A stretch of 14,764 nt of DNA. Source: Kordia sp045105435. Its GTDB lineage: Bacteria; Bacteroidota; Bacteroidia; Flavobacteriales; Flavobacteriaceae. The stretch covers positions 1 to 14,764 of the forward strand of contig NZ_JBGCDL010000224.1 in assembly GCF_045105435.1 (NCBI RefSeq). Reading direction: 5' to 3'. This document shows, piece after piece, positions 1-6,676 of this stretch. The notes under the pieces were generated by a model. It was given only the letters and a program-made list of their open reading frames with translations. It was not told the DNA's origin and did not search any database. Positions within the stretch are counted from its first letter, which is position 1. Each line of letters starts with the position of its first letter. Made by a program: the position numbers and the translations under genes.

Positions 1-72
1 CTATGCGACATTAAGAATACCATACGAAGCCGCGAGCAGTTTCCGCAGGCGCTTCTTGTTTTGGAGGTACAT
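1..72 (-). CDS. Possible 23-residue basic peptide, unknown
   Basis: An ATG nine bases after the stop of the 552-aa gene opens a 23-codon frame ending in TAG at the window edge. The peptide is rich in Lys/Arg near its start (NKKRLRK) and then weakly hydrophobic. This 70-base stretch is clearly more GC-rich than the surrounding DNA. The close downstream position would fit a last small gene of the same transcript, but a frame this short can arise by chance and I recognise no family. Low confidence. Confidence 0.2.
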   Translation of the reverse strand: MYLQNKKRLRKLLAASYGILNVA

Positions 73-81
73 TTACATGTA

Positions 82-1740
82 TTACTTCTTTTCATATAAG
101 TCAAATTCTTTATGCGTGAGTGTGTTTAATATTCTTGGTACTTCCGATACAAAATAATTCGGAATGCCTTTGTTTTGTTCTATATAATGATATACTTGCG
201 GTAGTGTGAATTCTCCTTTTATATATTGTTTCACTTTATCGCGTACTTTTTCTTCCGTTGTTAGTATTCGTCGACGCGCTCCTGCTTTGGTTGCTCTTTG
301 TTGCTTTCTCGTTGTACGCATGTCTTTATACTTTTGATATTGTTTGAGCCATTCCACCGTATAGGCAAATCCGCCCTCACTTGGTCGTTTTCGGGTTGCA
401 TCGAAGTAGATACAAGGAAAATGTATTTGATACTGTTTTTTGCTCTTAAAAAAGCGTTTCGCACGGGTTATTCGATACACGAGATACCCAAACATGTACA
501 GCTGCGTTTGTTTTCGTGGAATGCTTCCATTTGGATTGCGTAAGTATTCATCATCAATTTGCTCATAAGCTTTATGCCAACTACCGTAATACACATCTTT
601 GCCTTTCCAGATTGGCGCAGCAAGTTTTAAAAACTGTTGCAATAGCAGTTCTCTAAATTCCTGTTTTGACATTGCACCATCGGTAGATTCTGTTGACAAA
701 CGACGATTCATATTCGATGCAGAAAAGCTGTAATTGTCGTAATGATGCGCCGTAAGCGACTGTAAAAGCACAGATTTGTACTGAACTTGTGAGCGCAGAA
801 ACTCTGATAACTCATTTTTCGGAAAATTTTCGCCGCCGCCTAGTTTGCCTGCGTTCTGATTGGAAGTTTTTAAGGGTTTATCCTCTTTGGTGATCTTGTA
901 AGTGTTCTTGTTTTTGCTGATTTTTTCATCAGCAAAAGAAATTACTTCCGCTTCTTGGGAATGGTTATCAACATTCCCTACTTTTTTTATTATTTCTTTA
1001 GTAAATGTTCTTGTATCTACACTATGTAGCGTAAATTTTTGTGTTTCTAATTCGCTAACTTGTTGATTTTCAATAGAAGCTTTTGTGTTATCACGAAACA
1101 CGAAAATGGCTTCATTTATAAAGTAATTAACAGGCTTTTTTCCACCTCTTGATTGATATTCTACAAAAACACCTGCTTCTCGTAATCGATAAATATGGTT
1201 TCTGATTGTATTACGGCAATACAATACTCTAGCAATACCATCTTTGGTGAAATTTGCAATTTCATAGGAATTGGTTTGTGCTTTAGGAAATGCCACTGCA
1301 ACACCATCAGACAATAGTTGCAGTTGTTTTCTTAATTTGATAAGCTGCTGACTGTACAGCCACAAAATAACCTCAAAAGTAGCTTCCTGCGCTTGTTTTA
1401 CAGCTTTGTACCTTTTCTTAGTAAGTAATAACATTTTTGAATTCGTAGTTTCTACTAGCGCATTGTAATCGTCTACAGAAAGCTCTTTGTTAAAAGTGTT
1501 ATTGTTTTTTTGCGATTTAAAATTGGCATTCGCTGTAGCAGCTTGCGCTTTTAGATTATGTTCAGCTACAAAAGTATGTACCCTTTTATTGTAAGCTTTC
1601 ACTTGTTTGTTTAATGCGCCAACTTTGGAATTGTAGGTATTAATGAAAATACGATACCGTTGCATAGTCTCGCTCTTATCTTCACTAAGGAAATAAGGAC
1701 ACTCAATTTGAGTGGGTCTGTAGTTACTGATTAATTGCAT
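82..1740 (-). CDS. Unknown 552-aa protein with coiled coil and central winged helix
   Basis: I do not recognise a named family. Residues about 28-145 are rich in Lys, Gln, Asn and Ala and look like a long helical, coiled-coil region. Residues about 155-215 resemble a winged helix: a helix after NFTKDGIARVL, a recognition-like helix around RNTIRNHIYRLREAGV, then a basic wing (RGGKKPVNYF) with beta strands. Residues 220-310 are polar and probably flexible. The C-terminal third is basic, with many Tyr, Lys and Arg. Together this suggests a DNA-binding protein, perhaps replication- or plasmid-maintenance-like, carried by the element. The first codons overlap the end of the 114-aa ORF by 17 bases, suggesting translational coupling. 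Function is inference only; the gene itself is secure from its length. Confidence 0.85.
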   Translation of the reverse strand: MQLISNYRPTQIECPYFLSEDKSETMQRYRIFINTYNSKVGALNKQVKAYNKRVHTFVAEHNLKAQAATANANFKSQKNNNTFNKELSVDDYNALVETTNSKMLLLTKKRYKAVKQAQEATFEVILWLYSQQLIKLRKQLQLLSDGVAVAFPKAQTNSYEIANFTKDGIARVLYCRNTIRNHIYRLREAGVFVEYQSRGGKKPVNYFINEAIFVFRDNTKASIENQQVSELETQKFTLHSVDTRTFTKEIIKKVGNVDNHSQEAEVISFADEKISKNKNTYKITKEDKPLKTSNQNAGKLGGGENFPKNELSEFLRSQVQYKSVLLQSLTAHHYDNYSFSASNMNRRLSTESTDGAMSKQEFRELLLQQFLKLAAPIWKGKDVYYGSWHKAYEQIDDEYLRNPNGSIPRKQTQLYMFGYLVYRITRAKRFFKSKKQYQIHFPCIYFDATRKRPSEGGFAYTVEWLKQYQKYKDMRTTRKQQRATKAGARRRILTTEEKVRDKVKQYIKGEFTLPQVYHYIEQNKGIPNYFVSEVPRILNTLTHKEFDLYEKK

Positions 1741-2068
1741 CTAGTTTGCATTTAGCGGTTAAAATATCATACTCTTTTCCGACGCTATACGAATTTTCAA
1801 GTGTCTCATATACAACATTGCTTAGGTGTTCAATTGTGTTATGGAATACATGCATTCTATGAATTTTTAAATACTCATTATCAGTTTTACTAACACTGAT
1901 TATAAATTCTATATGATCTTCGTATTTGTTTATTAGAATATCAAAAAATGCAGGAATCATAAGTAACATTACAAATTCACAAAGTTCTTTTTCTGTAAAT
2001 CCGAATGACTCGGTATGATTCATATAATATATTGCTGTTGCTTTTGGCTCTGTAAGTTCTTCTAGCAT
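1724..2068 (-). CDS. Hypothetical acidic 114-aa protein
   Basis: The frame encodes a 114-residue protein of mixed helix and strand character with no signal peptide, long membrane segment or motif I recognise. Residues about 25-50 are hydrophobic (ELCEFVMLLMIPAFFDILI) but broken by Pro and acidic residues, so they look like a buried helix rather than a membrane anchor. The ATG lies just downstream of a near-perfect 39-bp palindrome. The stop overlaps the start of the 552-aa gene by 17 bases in another frame. That overlap and the common strand argue for a real gene cotranscribed with the larger one. Confidence 0.6.
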   Translation of the reverse strand: MLEELTEPKATAIYYMNHTESFGFTEKELCEFVMLLMIPAFFDILINKYEDHIEFIISVSKTDNEYLKIHRMHVFHNTIEHLSNVVYETLENSYSVGKEYDILTAKCKLDAINQ

Positions 2069-2085
2069 CTGTTTTGTGTTTACAT

Positions 2086-2124
2086 GTGAATTTTCAAAGG
2101 TGTAAATACACCTTTGAAATTCAC
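2086..2124. repeat. Near-perfect palindrome with 2-base centre
   Basis: The left arm (2086-2104, GTGAATTTTCAAAGGTGTA) and right arm (2107-2124) are reverse complements with a single bulged base, around an AA centre at 2105-2106. Neither side has a T-run in the direction of the neighbouring minus-strand genes, and a 2-base loop is poor for RNA folding. A protein-binding site or a DNA cruciform is therefore more likely than a terminator. It sits between the 55-aa and 114-aa ORFs, directly upstream of the latter. Confidence 0.7.
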
Positions 2125-2141
2125 GGTTAGATGAACGATAT

Positions 2142-2309
2142 TCATCCTCTTATGGCTCTTTCTAAATCTTTTTTGCTAACAATTTGTCCGTTAGATAATT
2201 CGTCAAATCCACTTCTTGTCATTCCGTTTGCTTGCTTTCCAAATCCTTTATAATCTCGAAGTGTGTGTTTTATACTGAGTCTGATTTTTAATCTGCGTTT
2301 TGTTGCCAT
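2142..2309 (-). CDS. Hypothetical basic 55-aa protein
   Basis: ATG to TGA gives 55 residues. The first 20 are strongly basic (MATKRRLKIRLSIKHTLRDY), followed by a Gly-rich segment (GFGKQANG) and a helical, charged end (SKKDLERAIRG). It has no membrane segment. The highly basic N-terminus could contact nucleic acid, but I know no family for it. It lies in a minus-strand series of small ORFs between the 77-aa and 114-aa genes, flanked on both sides by inverted repeats. The composition looks protein-like, but the short length keeps confidence modest. Confidence 0.4.
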   Translation of the reverse strand: MATKRRLKIRLSIKHTLRDYKGFGKQANGMTRSGFDELSNGQIVSKKDLERAIRG

Positions 2310-2325
2310 AAATGGGTTTTTTAAA

Positions 2326-2393
2326 GAAAAGTGAGTGAGAATTGTTGACTAAATCCCCAAATAATCAATAAGAATATTTTCAACTCACTTTTC
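2326..2393. repeat. 11-bp inverted repeat between small ORFs
   Basis: GAAAAGTGAGT at 2326-2336 is the exact reverse complement of 2383-2393, separated by 46 AT-rich bases. It fills the gap between the 77-aa and 55-aa ORFs on the minus strand. There is no T-run after the hairpin in the minus direction, so a terminator is not supported. A regulator site or RNA stem in the leader of the 55-aa ORF would fit. Confidence 0.45.
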
Positions 2394-2404
2394 AGATTAA
2401 CTAA

Positions 2405-2638
2405 CTATTTTACTTTTTTTGATCTGAATACATTTGCTCGTAAAAATTCTTCGGCAACTGTATCAGCAATAGGTTTTGTTTTTTTTACTGTCTTTAGAGG
2501 TTGTGCTTCTGTAGTGATATTAATACCCAGTAGTTTATATAACTTTGGCATCTCCTCTTGAGGAAGTGCCTTAATTACGTTATATACTGTTACTGCGGTC
2601 ATAAATTTTACTAGTGATAAACCTATTTTTAAGTTCAT
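2405..2638 (-). CDS. Hypothetical 77-aa protein
   Basis: The frame encodes 77 residues: a moderately hydrophobic N-terminal helix (about residues 3-26), a segment around ALPQEEMPKLYKLLGI that looks like a second helix, and a basic Lys-rich C-terminus. I recognise no family. The N-terminus begins MNLK and is too weakly hydrophobic for a confident signal peptide. It is the first gene of the minus-strand run and diverges from the HTH gene at 2853. The two share the 214-base region with the TGTTCAA dyad, so both may be controlled from there. Confidence 0.5.
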   Translation of the reverse strand: MNLKIGLSLVKFMTAVTVYNVIKALPQEEMPKLYKLLGINITTEAQPLKTVKKTKPIADTVAEEFLRANVFRSKKVK

Positions 2639-2748
2639 TTTGTTAAATAACTAGCATTTATGTAGGATAAATCTTAAATAAATTATGTTATTAAAGTTAT
2701 ATTGCTATATTTGTGATGTATAATTGTTAAAGAATCGGCATTTATATA

Positions 2749-2826
2749 AAACAAATATTTTGAACATAAAAATGAACTTATATTTACAAATATAACCATT
2801 TTGTGTTCAAAATATTGTTTGTTCAA
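2749..2826. promoter_or_regulatory. Nested dyad with repeated TGTTCAA units; candidate operator
   Basis: An outer inverted repeat pairs 2749-2766 with 2804-2820 (one bulge). An inner perfect dyad, TTATATTT-AC-AAATATAA, lies at 2778-2795 on almost the same centre. The unit TTGAACA (2760-2766) appears inverted as TGTTCAA at 2804-2810 and again at 2820-2826. The inner dyad also contains TATATTTG on the minus strand (2794-2787), matching the Bacteroidota -7 box, and nearly the same (TATATTTA) on the plus strand. The HTH gene starts 27 bases downstream, so autoregulation is plausible. TATATTTG also occurs on the plus strand at 2706-2713. The rest of 2639-2852 is AT-rich with no other clear signal. 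Confidence 0.55.
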
Positions 2827-2852
2827 TCATTTTTTTCCTAAAATCCCTAAAA

Positions 2853-3269
2853 ATGACTTATATACAAGCTTTAGATTATGTATTACGAAAAGGCTATACA
2901 GCCTATCAAATAAGTAAAAAATCGTCGCTACCTATCTCTACCTTAAATAGAATGTTGGAGCAAAAAACTAATCCGCAAGAAAAAAATAAGATTACACTTA
3001 TTGAGTTTGTTGAAAAAGATATTGAAGATACTAAAGAGGATGATAGAGACGTTTTTCTTGACCGTTTGGAAACAGAAGCAGAAGATAATTGGGAAGATTT
3101 GAAAAAACGTGGGTCATTTAAAAAAATGATTTTAATTGAAGTTTTAAAGGTAATTATTAAGGCACAAAATATGGAAGAGAAAAGCAATACCGATCTCACA
3201 GAATTAATAAAAAATGCAGACATTGATACTATATCTAATCAACTTGTAGGCGCAAGAAAGGACATGTAA
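2853..3269 (+). CDS. Small helix-turn-helix protein, probable regulator of the element
   Basis: The 138-residue protein has a helix-turn-helix-like segment at residues about 15-36 (YTAYQISKKSSLPISTLNRM), resembling XRE-type or resolvase-type recognition helices. A very acidic helical region follows (about 52-85), then a Lys-rich helix and a polar C-terminus. It is too short and divergent for me to assign a named family. As the only plus-strand gene among minus-strand element genes, preceded at once by a nested dyad, it looks like an autoregulated control protein for the element, perhaps of integrase expression or excision. That role is inference. The stop is one base from the stop of the convergent 66-aa ORF. 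Confidence 0.65.
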   Translation: MTYIQALDYVLRKGYTAYQISKKSSLPISTLNRMLEQKTNPQEKNKITLIEFVEKDIEDTKEDDRDVFLDRLETEAEDNWEDLKKRGSFKKMILIEVLKVIIKAQNMEEKSNTDLTELIKNADIDTISNQLVGARKDM

Positions 3270-3270
3270 T

Positions 3271-3471
3271 TTAAGTATTCAAATCTTGTTTAATTACTTT
3301 TTCAATAGCATCTACTGAAATATTTTTACTCTTATCTAAGTCTGATAGTAATTCTTTTATTTCTAAATCTTTCTTATTTTCTCTTTCTTCTTTTTTTACT
3401 TTGTTAATGAATGCTTCTAATAATCTTCTGATAAAAGAGGGATATTCATTCTCATTCTCACCATGATCCAT
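3271..3471 (-). CDS. Hypothetical charged 66-aa protein
   Basis: The 66-residue frame has many Lys and Glu (about residues 25-50: KKEERENKKDLEIKELLSDL) and is predicted mostly helical, possibly coiled-coil. It has no membrane segment or known motif. It converges on the HTH gene with a one-base gap. A perfect -7 type box, TAAATTTG, lies 66 bases upstream of the start on the same strand. The small size and Lys/Glu-rich AT-biased composition mean a chance frame is possible, but the upstream promoter element supports it. Confidence 0.4.
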   Translation of the reverse strand: MDHGENENEYPSFIRRLLEAFINKVKKEERENKKDLEIKELLSDLDKSKNISVDAIEKVIKQDLNT

Positions 3472-3536
3472 TCTTTACTTGTAGGGGTTTTTATTATACA
3501 ATTTCAGTTTTAAATATTGGGGAATCTTAGGGATTT

Positions 3537-3544
3537 CAAATTTA
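3537..3544 (-). promoter_or_regulatory. Candidate -7 element TAAATTTG
   Basis: The minus strand reads TAAATTTG, an exact match to the Bacteroidota TAnnTTTG box, about 65 bases upstream of the 66-aa ORF. No TTG was found at the ideal 17-23 base spacing, so this is a partial promoter match. The bases just after it (3536-3527) are AAATCCCTAA, which also occurs on the plus strand at 2841-2850 just before the HTH start codon. Confidence 0.3.
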
Positions 3545-3610
3545 CAATAAAGTCATTTAATTATTTTATTACGAAACAAAGATTTCAGTGAATTATTGTT
3601 CTACGTTCTT

Positions 3611-3668
3611 AAAAAAAAGTTAAAGGGGGATTTCCCTTGAGATTATACAACTCAAACCCCCTTAACTT
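3611..3668 (-). terminator. Rho-independent terminator of the integrase gene
   Basis: On the minus strand, 19 bases after the integrase stop, AAGTTAAGGGGG (3668-3657) pairs with 3629-3617 (one bulged base). An inner TTGAG/CTCAA stem is nested inside, and eight T (3618-3611) follow. The G/C-rich stem core plus a T-run is a classical intrinsic terminator. It should insulate the integrase from the genes beyond. Confidence 0.85.
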
Positions 3669-3686
3669 ATCTTACATTGGTAGTGT

Positions 3687-5024
3687 TTAGAATTCAATAC
3701 TATACATATTTCCATAATCTTTTGGTAATGTTGCACCAATTTCACGTAGGTAGTTTTTAAGCCCTGCTTTTGAAGTGTGACGTGTGATTTGCATGAGTTT
3801 CATAAGTGCAACTTCATCTGAATTACCCTGTGATAATAAATGATTATATAGATTGCTAGCTGCGGTATGTCTAGTAGAGTATAATGTATAATCATCACTT
3901 AATCCTAACACATTTTTCACCTTTCTAAATTTTGTAGCGAAATGCTTGGTTTTATTTGCTTCTTCGATATCCCAATTAAATGGTTTTTCTTCTCTTGTAA
4001 TTAGATAATCATTTGGATCGTATTTTTCTAAATTCATTTTACGAATAACATGTTCTAATTCTCCAATAATAGGCACGATTGCTAATGGTGCTGTTTTGGA
4101 GCGCACAAATAATCGTTTAGCATCTAAATCGATATCTTTAACTTTGAGCCTACATACTTCTACATTACGAAGAAAAGCATAGGACATAAATTGCATGAAT
4201 ACGCGCAGGTATGGATCGTGTTCATTGAGATATTCTCTGATATCAATAATTTGTTGTTTTGAAAATGGTTTGTTCTTCTTCGGTTTATTTTTAACGTTCT
4301 TTATCGTCTCTACATAATTATGTGGGATAATTTCATCATCCGCTAGTTGCGAAAATAAAATTGATAAGGTCGCCTTGTAGTTGTTTCGTGTTTTAGGAGC
4401 AACTACATCGGGCTGAACATTAGCTAACTTTTCTTTTTTAGTTTGTGTCTTTTTTAAGGTATTTAGAAATAGGCTTACATCACGCTTTTTTAAATCACTA
4501 ATGTCAAGATTGTTTAATTTGTTTTGTTCGAGCCAATCCATGAACTTATTGTAATGTCCTGTAAAGGTAGACGCTGTTCTCTTTGCCCAATTTGGTTGTT
4601 TTTGAGAAAGCGCAAATTCCATTGCTTGCTTTACAGTATAGGTCTGACATTGACTTTTTATCCGTCTTGTGGTTTGCTTTTTTATAGTTTCAACTTTTGA
4701 CTGCTCTAAAAGACGTTTATCTGTTACTACTGCATCTTCAAAAGGGCTATATCCTTTTTTAAGCATTTGATGCAATACTTTACGGATGGTTGATAAATAA
4801 GCTAACCTGTCTGTTTTTGTTTTTAACTTATTGGCTTCTCCGTAGATTGGTGGCTGTCTCTCTAGTTTACCTGTAGTTGGATTTCGATAAGAAAAATAGA
4901 CATACCATCGCTTTGAAAGATCGTCTTTGCCTGTATAGATTTTTGGTTCAGAAAATTGTTTTAATTTTTTCAAATCGTATTCAGTTTTGTATTCATTTTT
5001 TTTAATTAACTCTAATATAGACAT
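3687..5024 (-). CDS. Tyrosine recombinase / phage-type site-specific integrase
   Basis: This 445-aa protein has the layout of Bacteroidota tyrosine integrases. An N-terminal arm-binding-like part (about 1-110) is followed by a SAM-like core-binding domain (about 128-235) and a catalytic domain (about 255-430). Visible catalytic positions are Arg286 (box I, AFLRNVEVCRL), Lys310, Arg385-His386 (YSTRHT), His416 (ITRHTS) and the nucleophile Tyr425 (LKNYLREIG). The position three before Arg385, often His, is Tyr382 here, a substitution I recall in some Bacteroidota integrases. It would cut and rejoin DNA at att sites to integrate or excise the element. An 11-base-period direct repeat lies just upstream, and a strong terminator follows the stop. 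The protein is full length with an intact active site. Confidence 0.95.
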   Translation of the reverse strand: MSILELIKKNEYKTEYDLKKLKQFSEPKIYTGKDDLSKRWYVYFSYRNPTTGKLERQPPIYGEANKLKTKTDRLAYLSTIRKVLHQMLKKGYSPFEDAVVTDKRLLEQSKVETIKKQTTRRIKSQCQTYTVKQAMEFALSQKQPNWAKRTASTFTGHYNKFMDWLEQNKLNNLDISDLKKRDVSLFLNTLKKTQTKKEKLANVQPDVVAPKTRNNYKATLSILFSQLADDEIIPHNYVETIKNVKNKPKKNKPFSKQQIIDIREYLNEHDPYLRVFMQFMSYAFLRNVEVCRLKVKDIDLDAKRLFVRSKTAPLAIVPIIGELEHVIRKMNLEKYDPNDYLITREEKPFNWDIEEANKTKHFATKFRKVKNVLGLSDDYTLYSTRHTAASNLYNHLLSQGNSDEVALMKLMQITRHTSKAGLKNYLREIGATLPKDYGNMYSIEF

Positions 5025-5046
5025 AAAATTGTGCTTTAAAAGAACT

Positions 5047-5067
5047 AAATACTAGGTAAATACTGGG
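5047..5067. repeat. Tandem direct repeat AAATACTRGG just upstream of the integrase
   Basis: AAATACTAGG (5047-5056) is followed by AAATACTGGG (5058-5067), an 11-base period, about one helical turn. It begins 23 bases upstream of the integrase start codon. Same-face tandem sites here could be integrase arm-type sites or an operator controlling the integrase; the sequence does not decide between them. Confidence 0.4.
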
Positions 5068-5091
5068 TTTAGACTACTAATTCCTTGAAAT

Positions 5092-5300
5092 CAGATTTTT
5101 ATAAAATCTGCGGGTTGCAAACTCGCGCTAGCGCAATCTGTTACTTCAAAGAACAGTATCGTTCTACAATAAACAGATTACTTCACTATCGCTCGTAATG
5201 ACGAATTGTAGTTTTAGCGTGTTTGTCGGCATGAATTACAAATTCGCACTAGCGATAAATCTAACATTCTAAAAGCGTTAGCAATCTAAAAGCAAAGCGC
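5092..5300. repeat. Repeat-rich non-coding stretch, REP-like, probable junction region
   Basis: No convincing gene lies between 5025 and 5319. Visible structures are a hairpin CAGATTTT-tat-AAAATCTG (5092-5110), the perfect palindrome GCGCTAGCGC (5125-5134), and AATCTGTT/AACAGATT (5135-5142 with 5172-5179) enclosing AGAAC/GTTCT. A second, diverged CGCACTAGCG occurs near 5246. The direct repeat TCTAAAAGC occurs at 5268-5276 and 5285-5293. CTAAAAGCAAAGCG at 5286-5299 recurs inverted at 13445-13458. This looks like degenerate dispersed repeat DNA of the genome, possibly containing the attachment junction. No tRNA or clear terminator was seen. Confidence 0.5.
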
Positions 5301-5319
5301 ATCAAAAAATCTAAGAAGT

Positions 5320-6531
5320 CTATGAATCAAAGATCCTCTCCGAAATAATATAACTTCCTGTCCATGCATTTTGAAAGTTAAATCCGCCCGTAATGGCATC
5401 AATATTTAGAATTTCGCCAGCAAAGTATAGGTTTTTCTGTTTTTTACTTTCAAATGTTTTGAAGTTGACTTCTTTTAAGTCGATTCCGCCAGCCGTAACG
5501 AATTCTTCTTTGAAGGTGCTTTTGCCATTTACATTGAAAATTGCCGTTGTTAGTTGATTGGCAAGTTGTTCCGTTTGTTGTTTGTTCAAATCTGCCCAAC
5601 GCGTTTGTTCTTGAATTCCTGCTGCCTGAATAATTCGTTGCCACAAACGTTTTGGCAAGTGAAATGGATTGTTTTTTTGAACCGTTTTTTTAGCCAATTC
5701 TATTTTAAAATCTTTGATATTTGCCAAACAATCTTCTTTGTCGACATCGTTTAACCAATTGACTTCTATTTGAAAATTGTAATGTTTGTCAGCTAAAATT
5801 CTCGCGCCCCAAGCGGAAAGTTTTAAAATTCCTGGTCCGCTCATTCCCCAATGTGTAATGAGTAATGGCCCGCTAGATTCTAATTTTGTACCAACCACTT
5901 TTACACTTGCTGGTGTTGCAATTCCGAGTAAATCTTTGATTCTCGGATCTTTTATATTGAACGTAAATAGTGATGGAACCGCAGGAATTATAGAATGTCC
6001 GAGCGTTTCTAGCAGTTTCCACATTTTAGGATTGCTTCCTGTGGTAAATACTACTTTTCCGGCTTGCAGCGTTCCCTGACTTGTTTCTACTTGCCAAGCA
6101 TCATTTATTTTTGAAACGTTTCTTACCGCATGATTCACTCTAAAATCTACTTTGTATTTTTCTGCTTCGCTCAAAAAGCAATCAATAATCGTTTGTGATG
6201 AATTTGTTACAGGAAATATTCTGCCATCATCTTCAATTTTCAGTGCTACACCACGTTCTTCAAACCAACCCATTGTATCGCCACAACAAAACTGATGAAA
6301 TGGTCCTAAGAGTTCTTTTTCACCTCTTGGATAGTAATTTACCAACTCTTTCGGGTCAAAACAAGCGTGCGTTACATTACAACGTCCGCCACCAGAAATA
6401 CGAACTTTGGTTAAAAATTCTTTTCCTCTTTCAAGAATGACAACAGATTTTTCAGGGTATTTTTTAGCAATATTGATTGCTGTAAAAAATCCTGCTGCGC
6501 CGCCGCCAATTATGAGTACGTCTATTTGCAT
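5320..6531 (-). CDS. BaiN/HI0933-family NAD(P)/FAD-dependent oxidoreductase
   Basis: This 403-aa cytoplasmic flavoprotein belongs to the HI0933/BaiN family (COG2081). The N-terminal FAD-binding Rossmann motif is IGGGAAGFF (residues 8-16) with the ribose-binding acid Glu34. The family signature KVRISGGGRCNVTH is at 42-55, and the C-terminal FAD motif runs from FAGEILNIDAITGGFN (about 371) into the Trp-Thr-Gly end. Length is normal and nothing is missing. Characterised relatives reduce steroid-type double bonds, but most members, including this one, have no known substrate. It is transcribed alone, away from the propeller gene at 6677. No exact TAnnTTTG box was found upstream. It marks the start of ordinary chromosome beyond the mobile element. 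Confidence 0.92.
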   Translation of the reverse strand: MQIDVLIIGGGAAGFFTAINIAKKYPEKSVVILERGKEFLTKVRISGGGRCNVTHACFDPKELVNYYPRGEKELLGPFHQFCCGDTMGWFEERGVALKIEDDGRIFPVTNSSQTIIDCFLSEAEKYKVDFRVNHAVRNVSKINDAWQVETSQGTLQAGKVVFTTGSNPKMWKLLETLGHSIIPAVPSLFTFNIKDPRIKDLLGIATPASVKVVGTKLESSGPLLITHWGMSGPGILKLSAWGARILADKHYNFQIEVNWLNDVDKEDCLANIKDFKIELAKKTVQKNNPFHLPKRLWQRIIQAAGIQEQTRWADLNKQQTEQLANQLTTAIFNVNGKSTFKEEFVTAGGIDLKEVNFKTFESKKQKNLYFAGEILNIDAITGGFNFQNAWTGSYIISERIFDS

Positions 6532-6676
6532 GTTTGGTGTTTTTGTAAAGAAATACTTTTTAATTTAAAATTCAACATTTAGCGTTTAAAATTTAATAAG
6601 TCATAAACTCTTCTTAATTGATTGGTAAAATTTTATGTTTTCTGTGGAAACCTTTATTTTTGAGAAAAACCACGCT

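Larger units (their letters stand above)
1..5300. mobile_element. Probable end of an integrase-bearing genomic island (right boundary approximate)
   Basis: A tyrosine recombinase, a small HTH protein, several unrecognised small ORFs and a large winged-helix protein lie together. They are followed abruptly by housekeeping-type chromosome (BaiN-family flavoprotein at 5320). The recombinase is the last gene before that boundary and points into the element, as is usual for integrative elements. The right end is placed only roughly, in the repeat-rich non-coding stretch 5025-5319. The other end is not in the window, so no att pair can be matched. No relaxase, coupling ATPase or phage structural gene is visible, so whether this is an ICE, a mobilisable island or a satellite remains open. 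The element call is inference from gene content. Confidence 0.55.

Noticed and set aside
2906..3223. 105-codon minus-strand frame opposite the HTH gene
   Set aside because: Ser/Phe-rich antisense composition. The plus-strand frame has an HTH-like segment and an upstream dyad.
5092..5110. Hairpin CAGATTTT/AAAATCTG as a terminator
   Set aside because: No T-run follows on either strand, and it lies upstream of the integrase rather than after a gene end.
5786..6079. 97-codon plus-strand frame opposite the flavoprotein gene
   Set aside because: No family resemblance; the minus-strand BaiN-family frame fully explains this DNA.
6635..6676. 14-codon N-terminal extension of the propeller-like protein
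   Set aside because: The downstream ATG begins directly with a typical signal peptide; the extension would bury it.
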